57,668 nt of DNA, taken from an uncultured Phycisphaerales bacterium (GTDB lineage: Bacteria > Planctomycetota > Phycisphaerae > WQYP01). The translations under genes were made by a program, and so were the position numbers. This document shows positions 1 through 7,975 of this stretch, piece by piece (position 1 is the first letter of the stretch; the number at the start of each line of letters is the position of its first letter). The notes under the pieces were generated by a model that did not search any database, was not told where the DNA came from, and saw only the letters and a program-made list of their open reading frames with translations. The stretch is from assembly GCA_903845195.1 (NCBI GenBank), contig CAIMWO010000067.1, positions 1 to 57,668 on the forward strand. Reading direction: 5' to 3'.

Positions 1-78
1 GAAGTGCCCCACGCGAACAGATGGGGAGACATCGGTCTGAAGAAGCGACACAGGCCTCGTAACAAGAGTGCATGCGCA

Positions 79-108
79 TAAAAAAAGCACCGCGGGTCAC
101 GCGGTGCT
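79..108 (-). terminator. Rho-independent terminator of the prepilin-like gene
   Basis: Read on the minus strand, a 9-bp perfect stem (AGCACCGCG / CGCGGTGCT) with a 5-nt loop is followed by a run of six to seven T. It lies about 30 nt past the stop of the minus-strand prepilin-like gene and would end that transcript. Confidence 0.85.
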
Positions 109-135
109 CGGTGTTCAATTCGAGGGATGGGCTCG

Positions 136-1038
136 TTACTGCACACCACCGTTGGTAGTGCTACGCGCGGGCACCATCACGGCATCGTAGGGGAACACAG
201 ATGTCGTAAGTGCACTCGGGAGAGCGCCGCCAGCCGACTTGAGTGGTGTGCCTTTGACCGAGGATGCATCGGCCGCAGCGCGAACCGAGAAGATATTGTC
301 ATTACCCTGCCCGACATAAGGGTCACGACAAAAATCGACGTGGGTATCGGCGAATCCCACGTTTTGACCGGCACCATCATGATTGGGGGAATTGTTGGTC
401 GAGATGTTCGGGTCGCCTTTGGGCAACGTTGCGGTCAAGACAGGAGGCATATCCGAAACCAAAACCATAGTGGAATCCTGGTCTTTACCGCGCCACCACG
501 GAGCGAGGCCGGCAGAAGAAGAAGTAGATGGGAGCCACGGATAGGCAATGGCGTAGCTGTACTGAGAACCGATATTAACGTTGTCCGAGAAGCCGTTATA
601 GTAATTTCCGGTGGGGTCCATCAAAGGTGCTGGAGAACCGACGTATTTATCTGATTTACAGAGGAACAGCTTCGGCTGTGCCAGCCGCTGAAGGTTCAGT
701 ATCCACAGGGCTGAAGTCGGACAACCATTCGGAGCCGAGGACGCGTACAAACTTGCCATCGTACTGTCTGCCGTTGTAGTAGTGTGCGCAGCGGCGGTCG
801 TCACGTCGTAACTAGTGCCAGCGGCAGCCGGCGGGTTGGCGATAGGAAATGAAGACTCATTGAACTGCGCGTAAACCGTCAACGACTGGGTGATGCCGCG
901 CAGGTTCGCCGCGCAATGCGCCCGGTTGGCCAGTTCCTTCGCCTTGCCCAAGCTCGGCAACAGGATGGAGATGAGCAGGGCGATGATCGAAACCACCACC
1001 AACAACTCGATAAGCGTAAACCCTCGACTTTTCTTCAT
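136..1038 (-). CDS. Prepilin-type N-terminal cleavage/methylation domain protein
   Basis: A 300-residue protein that opens with a class III (type IV pilin/pseudopilin) leader: MKKSRG followed by FTLIELLVVVSIIALLISILLP. Prepilin peptidase would cut after Gly6 and methylate the new Phe, leaving one hydrophobic helix of about 20 residues that anchors the protein and drives pilus or pseudopilus assembly. Near residues 218-235 it carries a His-Asp-Gly...GFADTHVDF stretch, like the H-X9-DG C-terminal motif of the large planctomycete pilin-like families. Those families are highly expanded in planctomycetes and mostly of unknown role. The central part is rich in Thr, Ala and Ser. The start follows an AAAGGG sequence and the gene ends at a clear terminator, so it is probably monocistronic. 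Exact function (adhesion, secretion pseudopilus, surface layer) cannot be told from sequence. Confidence 0.85.
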   Translation of the reverse strand: MKKSRGFTLIELLVVVSIIALLISILLPSLGKAKELANRAHCAANLRGITQSLTVYAQFNESSFPIANPPAAAGTSYDVTTAAAHTTTTADSTMASLYASSAPNGCPTSALWILNLQRLAQPKLFLCKSDKYVGSPAPLMDPTGNYYNGFSDNVNIGSQYSYAIAYPWLPSTSSSAGLAPWWRGKDQDSTMVLVSDMPPVLTATLPKGDPNISTNNSPNHDGAGQNVGFADTHVDFCRDPYVGQGNDNIFSVRAAADASSVKGTPLKSAGGALPSALTTSVFPYDAVMVPARSTTNGGVQ

Positions 1039-1164
1039 GTTAACCCTTTAAGTAGAGAGCCGACCCGCAGCCCTGAACACCACGCCCGCGGATCACGGCC
1101 AGACTCCTGCCCGGTCTCGCAGTATATCATACGACACGGAATACACGATATTCGCATGAAAATT

Positions 1165-1173
1165 TGTTAGAAT
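1165..1173 (+). promoter_or_regulatory. Extended -10 promoter giving a probable leaderless queD mRNA
   Basis: TGT-TAGAAT is an extended -10 element (TGn plus hexamer 1168-1173). Only 7 nt separate the hexamer from the queD ATG at 1181, so transcription would begin at or next to the start codon. No Shine-Dalgarno is present and no convincing -35 is seen. Confidence 0.5.
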
Positions 1174-1180
1174 TCTATTT

Positions 1181-1570
1181 ATGAGCGATTTTTCGTCACC
1201 TACCCCCCCTATCGTCGAACTCACGAAAGAGTTCCGGTTTGAGGCTGCCCACAGCCTGCCCAACGTGCCAAGTGGACATAAATGTGCGCGGCTGCATGGG
1301 CATTCTTTTCGCATTGAGGTAACAATCCGCGGACCGGTAGACGTCCATACCGGGTGGCTGATGGATTTCGGGGATTTGAAGGCCCTTTTCAAGCCTTTGG
1401 AAGACCAGCTCGACCACCGTTTCCTCAATGAAGTGCCGGGGTTGGAGAACTCTACTTCCGAGAATATCGCCCGCTGGATCTGGGGCCGACTGAAGCCGCA
1501 GTTACCGATTCTGCACCAGATTACGGTGCATGAAACCTGCACAAGTAAATGCGCCTACCGCGGTGAGTGA
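1181..1570 (+). CDS. queD: 6-carboxy-5,6,7,8-tetrahydropterin synthase (QueD family)
   Basis: A 129-residue cytosolic enzyme of the 6-pyruvoyl-tetrahydropterin synthase family. QueD converts dihydroneopterin triphosphate to 6-carboxytetrahydropterin, the second step of queuosine and other 7-deazapurine synthesis. The zinc triad is visible as His24 (FEAAH) and His39/His41 (LHGH), with the catalytic Cys35 just before it ([10 protein letters not shown]). The C-terminus [13 protein letters not shown] matches the substrate-binding Glu region of QueD enzymes. Length is normal for the family. The ATG lacks a ribosome-binding site and sits 7 nt behind a -10 box, so translation is probably leaderless. 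No other queuosine gene is in the window. PTPS-type paralogues can serve other pterin pathways, but the Cys35 context favours QueD. Confidence 0.9.
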   Translation: MSDFSSPTPPIVELTKEFRFEAAHSLPNVPSGHKCARLHGHSFRIEVTIRGPVDVHTGWLMDFGDLKALFKPLEDQLDHRFLNEVPGLENSTSENIARWIWGRLKPQLPILHQITVHETCTSKCAYRGE

Positions 1571-1602
1571 GCCACTGGCTCAGAAGTGTTCCCAAGGATA
1601 GA

Positions 1603-2060
1603 TCAACCCGGGCGTTGTCCATCCATCCAATCCTGAAGGATTTGAGCGGCGGCAAGGGCGTCGACGCGCTGACGTTTTTGCAGACGCGTGAAGTGGCCGG
1701 CGAGTTTGCCTTCGGCGCCATGGCTGGAAAGATACTCGCTGACACGATGAATGGGCACCCCCCCCCGCCCCCTTCCGCACCGCCGCCGCCCGGGACGACG
1801 TGCTGCTGGAGCGTCAGGATGAAGCGTTCGGTCAGTTTGCTTTGCTGGGAGACGCTGCCGTCGGCGTTGAGAGGAAGACCGACGACGATGGTTTCGATGC
1901 CTTCGCGCCGGACAAGCTGGGCGATGGCGGCGGCGAGTTGGGCGTCGGGCAGGTTTTCGAACATTTCGAACGGGAGAGCCATTCCGGCGGAATCGGCGCC
2001 GGTTTCGCCGATGGCGACGCCGGTGCGTTTCAGTCCGTAATCAATGCCGATGACTCGCAT
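1603..2060 (-). pseudogene. ruvX: RuvX/YqgF Holliday-junction resolvase-like gene, frameshifted at a C9 tract
   Basis: The first part, from the ATG at 2060 (MRVIGIDYGLKRTGVAIGE), has the RNase-H-like Asp motif and the VVGLPLNADGS motif of the YqgF/RuvX family (pre-16S rRNA processing nuclease). The reading frame then breaks in a 9-C run at 1758-1766 (G9 on the coding strand). Past the run the family C-terminus resumes in another frame (HGAEGKLAG...RVDALAAAQILQDWMDGQRPG) and stops at 1603, the proper end for this family. One extra G, or two fewer, restores a protein of about 152 residues. Without the correction, the frame runs on as unrelated sequence into queD. The usual DERLS/T motif reads SEYLSS here, so the conserved Asp is not visible even after correction. 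It sits downstream of a small unknown gene and manC on the same strand. A homopolymer sequencing or assembly error is the simplest explanation. Confidence 0.8.
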
Positions 2061-2073
2061 GTGAGTATTTAAC

Positions 2074-2097
2074 CACGAAGTCACGAAGACACGAAAC
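2074..2097. repeat. Octamer-period tract (CACGAAGn x3)
   Basis: Three consecutive 8-nt units, CACGAAGT CACGAAGA CACGAAAC, fill the gap in front of ruvX. It belongs to a window-wide class of intergenic tracts with 7-8 nt period. Confidence 0.7.
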
Positions 2098-2129
2098 GAC
2101 GATTCGAGATTAATTGCTGGCGGCGCGGG

Positions 2130-2456
2130 TCAGGAGCCGGTGTCGGCAACGATATTATCCGCGGCGTCCTGGGCAAATTCCTCCGGCGAGACGTCGTTCT
2201 GCTGCGCGTCGGCTTCTTCCTGGCGTTGTTTCCAGGCGGCACGGAGCTGCTTTTCGGTATCCGGCGGAAGACCGAATTGATCGCGGATCACCTTGCGCCA
2301 ATCGGTGCCTCCAAAGGTTTTGCAGACGATGGCACTCAGCTTGGCGGCACTCTCGGCATCGAGCTGGCCGATGGCGTCGAGCACGAAATTTTCGACGATC
2401 GCCAGCATGGGGTTGTGTTCGTAGCGATCCGGCACCGCATCGTCCATCATTCCCAT
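2130..2456 (-). CDS. Conserved hypothetical protein, 108 aa
   Basis: A small soluble acidic protein without signal peptide or membrane segment. It starts with an ATG preceded by a GGAG ribosome-binding site 9 nt upstream. The sequence is mostly helical in appearance (NPMLAIVENFVLDAIGQLDAESAAKL, then WRKVIRDQFGLPPDTEKQLRAAW) and ends in an acidic, Gln/Asp-rich tail. I do not recognise the family. It lies between manC (34 nt upstream on the same strand) and ruvX (about 70 nt downstream), so the three probably share a transcript. Confidence 0.65.
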   Translation of the reverse strand: MGMMDDAVPDRYEHNPMLAIVENFVLDAIGQLDAESAAKLSAIVCKTFGGTDWRKVIRDQFGLPPDTEKQLRAAWKQRQEEADAQQNDVSPEEFAQDAADNIVADTGS

Positions 2457-2490
2457 GATAGGTTACTCCGTAAAACTGGGGACGTCGTGA

Positions 2491-3591
2491 TCAAACAAAA
2501 TTTTTCCCGTGTGCCTTCTCGACCTCGGCCACCAACGCCTTGATCTTCTCCGCATGTGCGGCGGGGCAGACAAGCGTTGCCTGGGCAGTATGTATGATGA
2601 TCATGTTTTCGCAGCCGATGGTGGCGATCACATGTTCGGGCTCATCACTGACGACGAGGACATTTTTGGATGCCAGATGCAGCACCTTGGCGCCGGCGGT
2701 GCGATGGCCGTTGCCATCAGCGGCGAGCGTTTCGCCGAAGCTGGGCCAGCTTCCGACATCGAGCCATTTGATGGGCATGGCGACGGTGGCGACGTGGGGG
2801 GCTTTTTCCATCACAGCGAAATCGATCGAAATTTTCGGGAGAGTGGGATAGACCGCATTAAGCACTTCCATCTGCCGCGGGGTGTCCCACGCCGCGGCAA
2901 TTTTCATCAGGCCTTCGTAACTTGCGGGCAAATGCTGTTTCAATTGATCGAGGATCGTCCTGACTTTCCAGACGAACATCCCGCTGTTCCAAGCGTAATT
3001 TCCAGCAGCAACATATTTCTCGGCGGTAGCTGCGTCAGGCTTCTCCCGAAACGCCTGGACACGGAACACTCCCGGCAGGTCCTTGAGTTCTTCGCCGCGC
3101 TGGACGTATCCGTAGCCGGTGGCGGCGAAGGTGGGTGTGATGCCGAAGGTGACGAGGAATTCCGGATGCTTTTCGACGGCTTCGAAAGCGGTGCGCAGGG
3201 CTGTCTGGAAAACGGGTACTGGCTCGATCACGTGGTCAGCGGTAAGGATGGCCATCGAGGCGTCCGGATCGCGCTTGGCGAGGATGGCCGCGGAGAAGCC
3301 GACGGCGTTGGCGGTATCGCGCCCCATCGGCTCGCCGAGGATCTGCTCTGCCGGCAGCATCGGGAGATCCTCCAGCACCTGCCGGGCATAGCTGGCGCCG
3401 GTGCATATATAGATTCCCTTGGGCTCCACGAGCCCGCGTAGCCGGGATGCGGCCAGATTCAGCAGAGATCGTTGCGGATCGCCGGCACTCTCCGGAGCCA
3501 TGAACCGCAGCAACTGCTTGGGCTTGCCCGTGCGCGACATCGGCCAGAGTCGAGTGCCCGCTCCACCGGCCATAATCACCGCATAGCGCAT
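2491..3591 (-). CDS. manC: Mannose-1-phosphate guanylyltransferase
   Basis: A 366-residue nucleotidyltransferase that makes GDP-mannose from mannose-1-phosphate and GTP, feeding polysaccharide and glycan synthesis in the cytosol. The N-terminal signature MRYAVIMAGGAGTRLWPMSR with KPKQLL (pyrophosphorylase loop and GTP-binding lysine) is clear. The middle carries the expected ILTADHVI, FGI.PTFAATGYGY, FREKPD and YAWNSGMFVWK motifs. The length corresponds to the short form without the C-terminal phosphomannose isomerase domain. The ATG at 3591 is chosen because GGGAGA lies 6 nt upstream. A longer frame exists but would hide this ribosome-binding site. It heads a minus-strand unit with the 108-aa gene and ruvX. 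Confidence 0.93.
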   Translation of the reverse strand: MRYAVIMAGGAGTRLWPMSRTGKPKQLLRFMAPESAGDPQRSLLNLAASRLRGLVEPKGIYICTGASYARQVLEDLPMLPAEQILGEPMGRDTANAVGFSAAILAKRDPDASMAILTADHVIEPVPVFQTALRTAFEAVEKHPEFLVTFGITPTFAATGYGYVQRGEELKDLPGVFRVQAFREKPDAATAEKYVAAGNYAWNSGMFVWKVRTILDQLKQHLPASYEGLMKIAAAWDTPRQMEVLNAVYPTLPKISIDFAVMEKAPHVATVAMPIKWLDVGSWPSFGETLAADGNGHRTAGAKVLHLASKNVLVVSDEPEHVIATIGCENMIIIHTAQATLVCPAAHAEKIKALVAEVEKAHGKNFV

Positions 3592-3654
3592 GGTATTGTC
3601 TCCCATCGACGAACTGCGTAACGACGTGACCCTCCACGGCAACGCTATTAGAGT

Positions 3655-3660
3655 TATAAT
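3655..3660 (+). promoter_or_regulatory. Consensus -10 box TATAAT upstream of the exported coiled-coil gene
   Basis: A perfect TATAAT hexamer lies 49 nt before the ATG at 3710. No good -35 match stands at 16-18 nt, so the call rests on the -10 alone. Confidence 0.35.
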
Positions 3661-3691
3661 CCATTGGCCATCCCGGGCAATCATGTATTGG

Positions 3692-3740
3692 CTGAAAATT
3701 GGAAAACTTATGAAGCTGAAAACTGGAAATCGGAAACTGA
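3692..3740. repeat. Heptamer-period tract covering the start of the 3710 gene
   Basis: Degenerate 7-nt units of the TGAAAAC / TGGAAAT / CGGAAAC type run through the leader and the first codons (KLKTGNRKL) of the exported protein gene. This is the one tract of the class that enters a coding start. Confidence 0.5.
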
Positions 3741-5467
3741 CTGCTGTGGTCTCACTCGCCGTGTTATCCGCGGCTGCCGGCGTGGCGCTGGCTCAGCTTG
3801 AAGGCGGCCCGCCCATGATTCCGGGCATTGCGTCTCAGCCGGCGAAGAATAACGATCAGCCGATTACGATCGTTCAACCCGCGATCGACAAGCAGAATCA
3901 CCAGATCACGATTCCGGCAGCATTCTGGAATCAGCACATGACCACGTGGGTGGAGGTGGCGTTGTGCGGTCGGCCGTCAGACTTCCTGCACGAAACGATT
4001 GCCTGCGTCACGACGACGAAAGACATCCTGATGCGGTCGATGCGCGAGGCGGGATTTCGTGATGCGGATTTCTGGGTCGGCAATGTCGAGGATTTCCCCC
4101 GCATCCGCGGCGACCGGGCGCTGATCCTGCTCGAGTTTACCCAGGCCGGAAAAAAACAAACTTACGCCCTCGATGAATTGCTCACTTTCCAGGGCTGGGG
4201 CGTTTCGGCCGGGCCCAATGGGTGGATGTTCAAGGGTGATCCGGAACGCGCCACGCGAGCGGTGGATCAGGAAGGGGAGAAAATTTTCGGGCCTGCCGCG
4301 ACCAAGCCCGCGGTGGATGCCCCCAAGGAAACTCCGGCCGCGAAAGATCCCGATGCCGACCGCACGCGCATTCTCCGCGATGATCCGCAGGTGGCACTGC
4401 AATTCAAAGGCATTCAGCACTTGTCGCAATCGTTTATGGATAACCCCATCGCGTATGAGAACTGGGTCTACCCGGTTATGCGTTTCGGGCGCAACTATCG
4501 GCTGCTGACGGAAAAACTCTACGATTCCAACGGCGATGTGCCGGTCACGTTGATCATCCGCAAGGTCACGGAGGAGCAATTCTTGACGCAGATCGCCGGC
4601 GTCTGGCACGATGAGAAATGCCGGGAATATATTTTGAAGCAGCTTCCGGTGGCGCAGCAGATCGACAAGGACAAGGCGGAGTTGGAGGCGCTGATTCCGG
4701 AATTCAAGAAGCTGCACGAAATTCCCGTCGAGGAGCGTGACGCGATCAAGCAGGACCAGGTTTTCGGCAAGACTTCGGCGTTGGCTGCGTCGATTGAAAA
4801 AGGCTACGCCACGCTCGACGGGGCATGGGGCATCTGGGCGGCGGACCATCCGGTTTATGAGGCGGAAAACAACGATGAACTCGAGCTCATCAAGAATCAG
4901 GTGAAACTGTGGCGCGAGCACATGCAACTGACGCAGTTGCGGGCCGAGCAATTGTCCGCTGCAGAAAATGCAGCTTACCAACAGAAAGTGCTTTCGCATG
5001 AAGCGCAGACGCCGGAAGTGAAGGCCAAGATCGCGCACCTGCGCGGCGTAGAATTGGAAGCTCGCTCGAATGCGATCATTGCGGGGAACAAGCATCCGGC
5101 AGAGTACTGGAAGTCGGAACGCAGCCGCCTGAATCCGCAGGACGATCCGCGGACGGATTGGATTCGGCACGTGCAACTGCAGGTGGACATGGCCAACGCC
5201 CGCGAGGTGGCCGCCCATGCCGGCATCACTTACGGCCAGGCACTGCAATCGGGCGCGGATGTGACCGCCAGCCAGCTTGCCTATGCCAAGGCGGTGGGCC
5301 AGCTCAATGTGGTCAATCTGCAACTCAATCTGGCGGATATCAACTTTGAAATTTCTAAGCGTGATGGCTTCGATGATGATCCGGAACTTCCGGCGCTGCG
5401 GAAGCAGAAGGCCGCTCTGGAAGCACGCCTGAAATCTCTGGAAGCCGCGACCCAGCCGGCGAAATAA
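3710..5467 (+). CDS. Exported protein with YdjY-like domain and coiled-coil C-terminal half
   Basis: A 585-residue protein starting with a signal peptide (basic MKLKTGNRKL, hydrophobic TAVVSLAVLSAAAGVALA, probable cleavage after ALA). Residues about 60-185 resemble the YdjY domain of planctomycete secreted proteins: an AFWNQ strand, DFLHETIACVTTTKDILMRSMREAGF, RALILLEF and a closing GWMFKGD. Residues about 215-585 are charged and helical with heptad-like Lys/Glu/Leu patterns and the stretch LRKQKAALEARLKSLEAA, indicating coiled coil. Function is unknown; a periplasmic or surface structural role is only a guess. The ATG at 3710 is chosen for the signal peptide and a weak GGAAAA site; the open frame continues upstream without a plausible start. 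It is divergent from manC. Confidence 0.75.
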   Translation: MKLKTGNRKLTAVVSLAVLSAAAGVALAQLEGGPPMIPGIASQPAKNNDQPITIVQPAIDKQNHQITIPAAFWNQHMTTWVEVALCGRPSDFLHETIACVTTTKDILMRSMREAGFRDADFWVGNVEDFPRIRGDRALILLEFTQAGKKQTYALDELLTFQGWGVSAGPNGWMFKGDPERATRAVDQEGEKIFGPAATKPAVDAPKETPAAKDPDADRTRILRDDPQVALQFKGIQHLSQSFMDNPIAYENWVYPVMRFGRNYRLLTEKLYDSNGDVPVTLIIRKVTEEQFLTQIAGVWHDEKCREYILKQLPVAQQIDKDKAELEALIPEFKKLHEIPVEERDAIKQDQVFGKTSALAASIEKGYATLDGAWGIWAADHPVYEAENNDELELIKNQVKLWREHMQLTQLRAEQLSAAENAAYQQKVLSHEAQTPEVKAKIAHLRGVELEARSNAIIAGNKHPAEYWKSERSRLNPQDDPRTDWIRHVQLQVDMANAREVAAHAGITYGQALQSGADVTASQLAYAKAVGQLNVVNLQLNLADINFEISKRDGFDDDPELPALRKQKAALEARLKSLEAATQPAK

Positions 5468-5526
5468 GCAGATGGCTGGAAAACGCTTGAGATGCGTTTC
5501 TCTCAAAAGTTTTTGCAAGGATATGC

Positions 5527-5886
5527 ATGAGAATTGCCCTGGCGATGGATGATGCCGCGGGACTGTCGAAGGATTTCGCGGGATGCCGGGCAGCGCTGGT
5601 GTTCGATCTGGCCAACAAGCAGATCACCAACAAGGAAACGAGACGAGCCGCGGAGGGGATATTCGCGACCGATCATCCGTTGTTGTCACTGCTGGGGGAT
5701 TGCACGGTCCTGTTTGCGGGAGAATTCGACCACGATTCGTTGCATGCCATCACGAAGCGCCGCATGCGGCCGTTACTGGTGGCAGACACTTCTCTGACGG
5801 TCGACGCGATTCTGACGCAACTGGCCGCCGAGGCGCTGCGCGTCAAGGCACCGCACGTATGCACGGAAGATCACGGTTCGAAATGA
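5527..5886 (+). CDS. NifX/NifB-like (dinitrogenase FeMo-cofactor domain) small protein
   Basis: A 119-residue soluble protein beginning MRIALAMDD..GLSKDFAGCRAALVFDL, which follows the pattern of the NifX/NifY/NifB C-terminal domain (MKIAVASDDG..V..HFG....F.V.D). This fold binds metal-cluster intermediates in nitrogenase species and occurs as stand-alone proteins of unknown role elsewhere. The second half (LLSLLGDCTVLFAGEFDHDSLHAITKRRMRPLLV) matches the part of the fold that normally reads DV.I.GGIG..A...L...GI. No nif gene is nearby, so a role in nitrogen fixation is not implied. AAGGAT precedes the ATG by a few bases. It lies 59 nt after the coiled-coil gene and may be cotranscribed. Confidence 0.55.
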   Translation: MRIALAMDDAAGLSKDFAGCRAALVFDLANKQITNKETRRAAEGIFATDHPLLSLLGDCTVLFAGEFDHDSLHAITKRRMRPLLVADTSLTVDAILTQLAAEALRVKAPHVCTEDHGSK

Positions 5887-6043
5887 ACGCCAGATTTCCG
5901 TTCGGCGCTGATTCGACTCATTCGGGACCTATCGCTAAATAACCAAAATACTGGCGTAAGAAGCGTGGGGTGGTTTATCCTTCCACCTTGTGCACAGATC
6001 GCGGCCAGCGCTGCGGAACTTGAAACAACAAAGAAAGGTAGTC

Positions 6044-7921
6044 ATGGGTAAGACGGATTTTGACGTACTTCCGGATGGAACGAAGTTTTCTTTTTGGGAT
6101 TGCCAGACGACGTTTACGAAGTCGTATTACGTGATGCAGCAGAATCCGCAGGCTAGTGACGACGGGCCGGGGACAGCGGAAAAGCCGTTTCGCACGATCG
6201 GGCGGGCCGCAGCCGAGGTGATGCCGGGGGAAAAAGTGGTGATTGGGGCGGGTGTATACCGGGAATGCGTGCATCCAGCGCGTGGCGGGACCAGCGCGGA
6301 GAAGATGATCAGTTATGAAGCGGCGCCGGGCGACAAACCAGTGATCACCGGTGCGGAAATCTGGCTGGGGCCGTGGGTGGAGTCTGAAGGGTGGCGGTTG
6401 TGGGGACCTGAGTCGCGCGTGCCGGGAAATGAAAAAACGCCCGGTGGTGCCGGCGTCTCAGCCAAAAAGGCGAAGATCTGGATGGGGCGCTTTCCGGGGA
6501 AAATTTTCGAAGGGTACAACCCGTTCAGCATGTCCAACATCGGCAATACGCCGTGGAGCGAGCATCATTTTTACGAGGGGTACCAGGGGTACTCTGCGAA
6601 GCACGAGTATCTGATGCGGCGCGGGATCGTGCTTGTCGATGGAGTGCCGTTGACGCAGGCGAGTTTTCCAAACCGGTCGGAATTGCAGCCGGGGACATTC
6701 TGGATTGAAGACAGCGGCTTGGTGGTGCATTTCCGACTTGCCGATGATGGCGATCCGAAGGATCACGTGCTGGAGTTCACGGCGCGGGAGCAATGCTTTA
6801 CGCCGCTGGAACGCTACTTCGGCTACATCCGCGTGAAGGGATTGACGCTGGAAAAAGTGGGCAACGGATTGCCGGCGCCGCAGCGCGGGGCGTTGTCCGC
6901 AAACTGCGGCAATCACTGGATCGTCGAAGACAACGTGGTGCGCTGGGCGAACACGCTGGGGATCGATGTGGGAAGCCAGTCGCCAAAACATTTTTCCACC
7001 GTGCAACAGGGCCGGCACATCGTGCGCCGGAACCTGGTAACAGACTGCGGCGTGTGCGGCATCGCGGGGATCGGCGCGGAGCGATTCCGCGGCACGGACC
7101 CGGACGACCTCAGCCAGTACCAAAGCCGCGCCAGCGGCATCCTGGTGGAACAAAACCGCCTGGAACGCATTGGCTGGCGCAACGTGGAGGGGCTGTGCGA
7201 ATCCGCGGCAATCAAGCTGCATTCGCTGCACAACTCGCTGCTGCGGAACAATGTCATTCTGGATAGCAAACACGGTTCGGGGATCTGGGCCGACTGGGAA
7301 ATCGTCAACACGCGCATCTGCGGGAATGTGATCGTGGGAATTCAATCCACGATGTTCGGCGGAATTTTTGTCGAGGCGTCGAAACACCCGAACCTCGTGG
7401 ATAATAACGTGATCTGGGATGTGGGGACCTGCCCCTCGGTCGGCGGCGATCCGACCTGCGGCGGCAACGGCGTCTATCAACATGATTCGGATCATCAGAT
7501 CGTGCGGCACAACGTCATTCACGGGGCGACCAAAACGGGCGTGATGATACACCTTGGCGAGATCGGACGAATGACCTATGGACGCGGCTCAACGGGACGG
7601 AAGAATCGCGTGGAGCACAACCTGCTTGATCAATGCAACTTGGCGATCGTGATGCCGACGCCCGACAACTTTGCCGACGGCAACCGGTTTGGACATTTCG
7701 TGCAGGAGGGTGCCCTGCGCATCGAGCGGCCGGAGGAACGGTTGAGCCTAGCGGCGTGGCGCGAGTTCCACGGCTGGGACCTCAACGGCAAGAACGTGAA
7801 GGTCGATGCCTCGCTCGATCGCGCGCGGCTGATACTCTCACTCAAGACCGATGACGGAAAGTCCGTGCTTGAAAAGCGCATCGATCTGACGCAGGAATTC
7901 AGCTTGGAAGATGCGTTTTGA
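6044..7921 (+). CDS. GH120-like right-handed beta-helix glycosidase (putative beta-xylosidase)
   Basis: A 625-residue protein without signal peptide, so probably cytosolic. The N-terminal YYVMQQNPQASDDGPGTAEKPFRTIGRAA and VVIGAGVYRECVHPARGG stretches are typical of pectate-lyase-like beta-helices. The order of segments then follows the glycoside hydrolase family 120 beta-xylosidases as I remember them: HPxxGG, KxISYEAAPGDKPVITG, YIRVKGLTLEKV, HxIVRRNLVTDCG, AAIKLHSLHNSLLRNNVI, then IWADWE and GIFVEAS. Asp417 (WADWE) and Glu444 (FVEAS) match the family nucleophile and acid/base, with about four extra residues between them. It would release xylose or a related sugar from short oligosaccharides taken into the cell. 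AAAGG lies 8 nt before the ATG at 6044. No transporter or other xylan gene is adjacent. Confidence 0.7.
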   Translation: MGKTDFDVLPDGTKFSFWDCQTTFTKSYYVMQQNPQASDDGPGTAEKPFRTIGRAAAEVMPGEKVVIGAGVYRECVHPARGGTSAEKMISYEAAPGDKPVITGAEIWLGPWVESEGWRLWGPESRVPGNEKTPGGAGVSAKKAKIWMGRFPGKIFEGYNPFSMSNIGNTPWSEHHFYEGYQGYSAKHEYLMRRGIVLVDGVPLTQASFPNRSELQPGTFWIEDSGLVVHFRLADDGDPKDHVLEFTAREQCFTPLERYFGYIRVKGLTLEKVGNGLPAPQRGALSANCGNHWIVEDNVVRWANTLGIDVGSQSPKHFSTVQQGRHIVRRNLVTDCGVCGIAGIGAERFRGTDPDDLSQYQSRASGILVEQNRLERIGWRNVEGLCESAAIKLHSLHNSLLRNNVILDSKHGSGIWADWEIVNTRICGNVIVGIQSTMFGGIFVEASKHPNLVDNNVIWDVGTCPSVGGDPTCGGNGVYQHDSDHQIVRHNVIHGATKTGVMIHLGEIGRMTYGRGSTGRKNRVEHNLLDQCNLAIVMPTPDNFADGNRFGHFVQEGALRIERPEERLSLAAWREFHGWDLNGKNVKVDASLDRARLILSLKTDDGKSVLEKRIDLTQEFSLEDAF

Positions 7922-7975
7922 GTGAGAGCCTCGCCCGGGACATTCAGAGGATAATCGCCCGCGGGATTTCCCCGT

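Noticed and set aside
1521..2084. The uninterrupted 187-aa frame as the true RuvX product
   Set aside because: After the C9 tract its sequence is unrelated to the family, while the correct ending is present in another frame.
2509..3441. A 310-aa plus-strand frame antisense to manC
   Set aside because: It mirrors a clear manC gene, has no ribosome-binding site and no recognisable family; similar long mirror frames occur throughout because of high G+C.
5527..5886. Evidence of nitrogen fixation
   Set aside because: The NifX-like fold occurs widely in non-fixing bacteria, and no nif gene is present.
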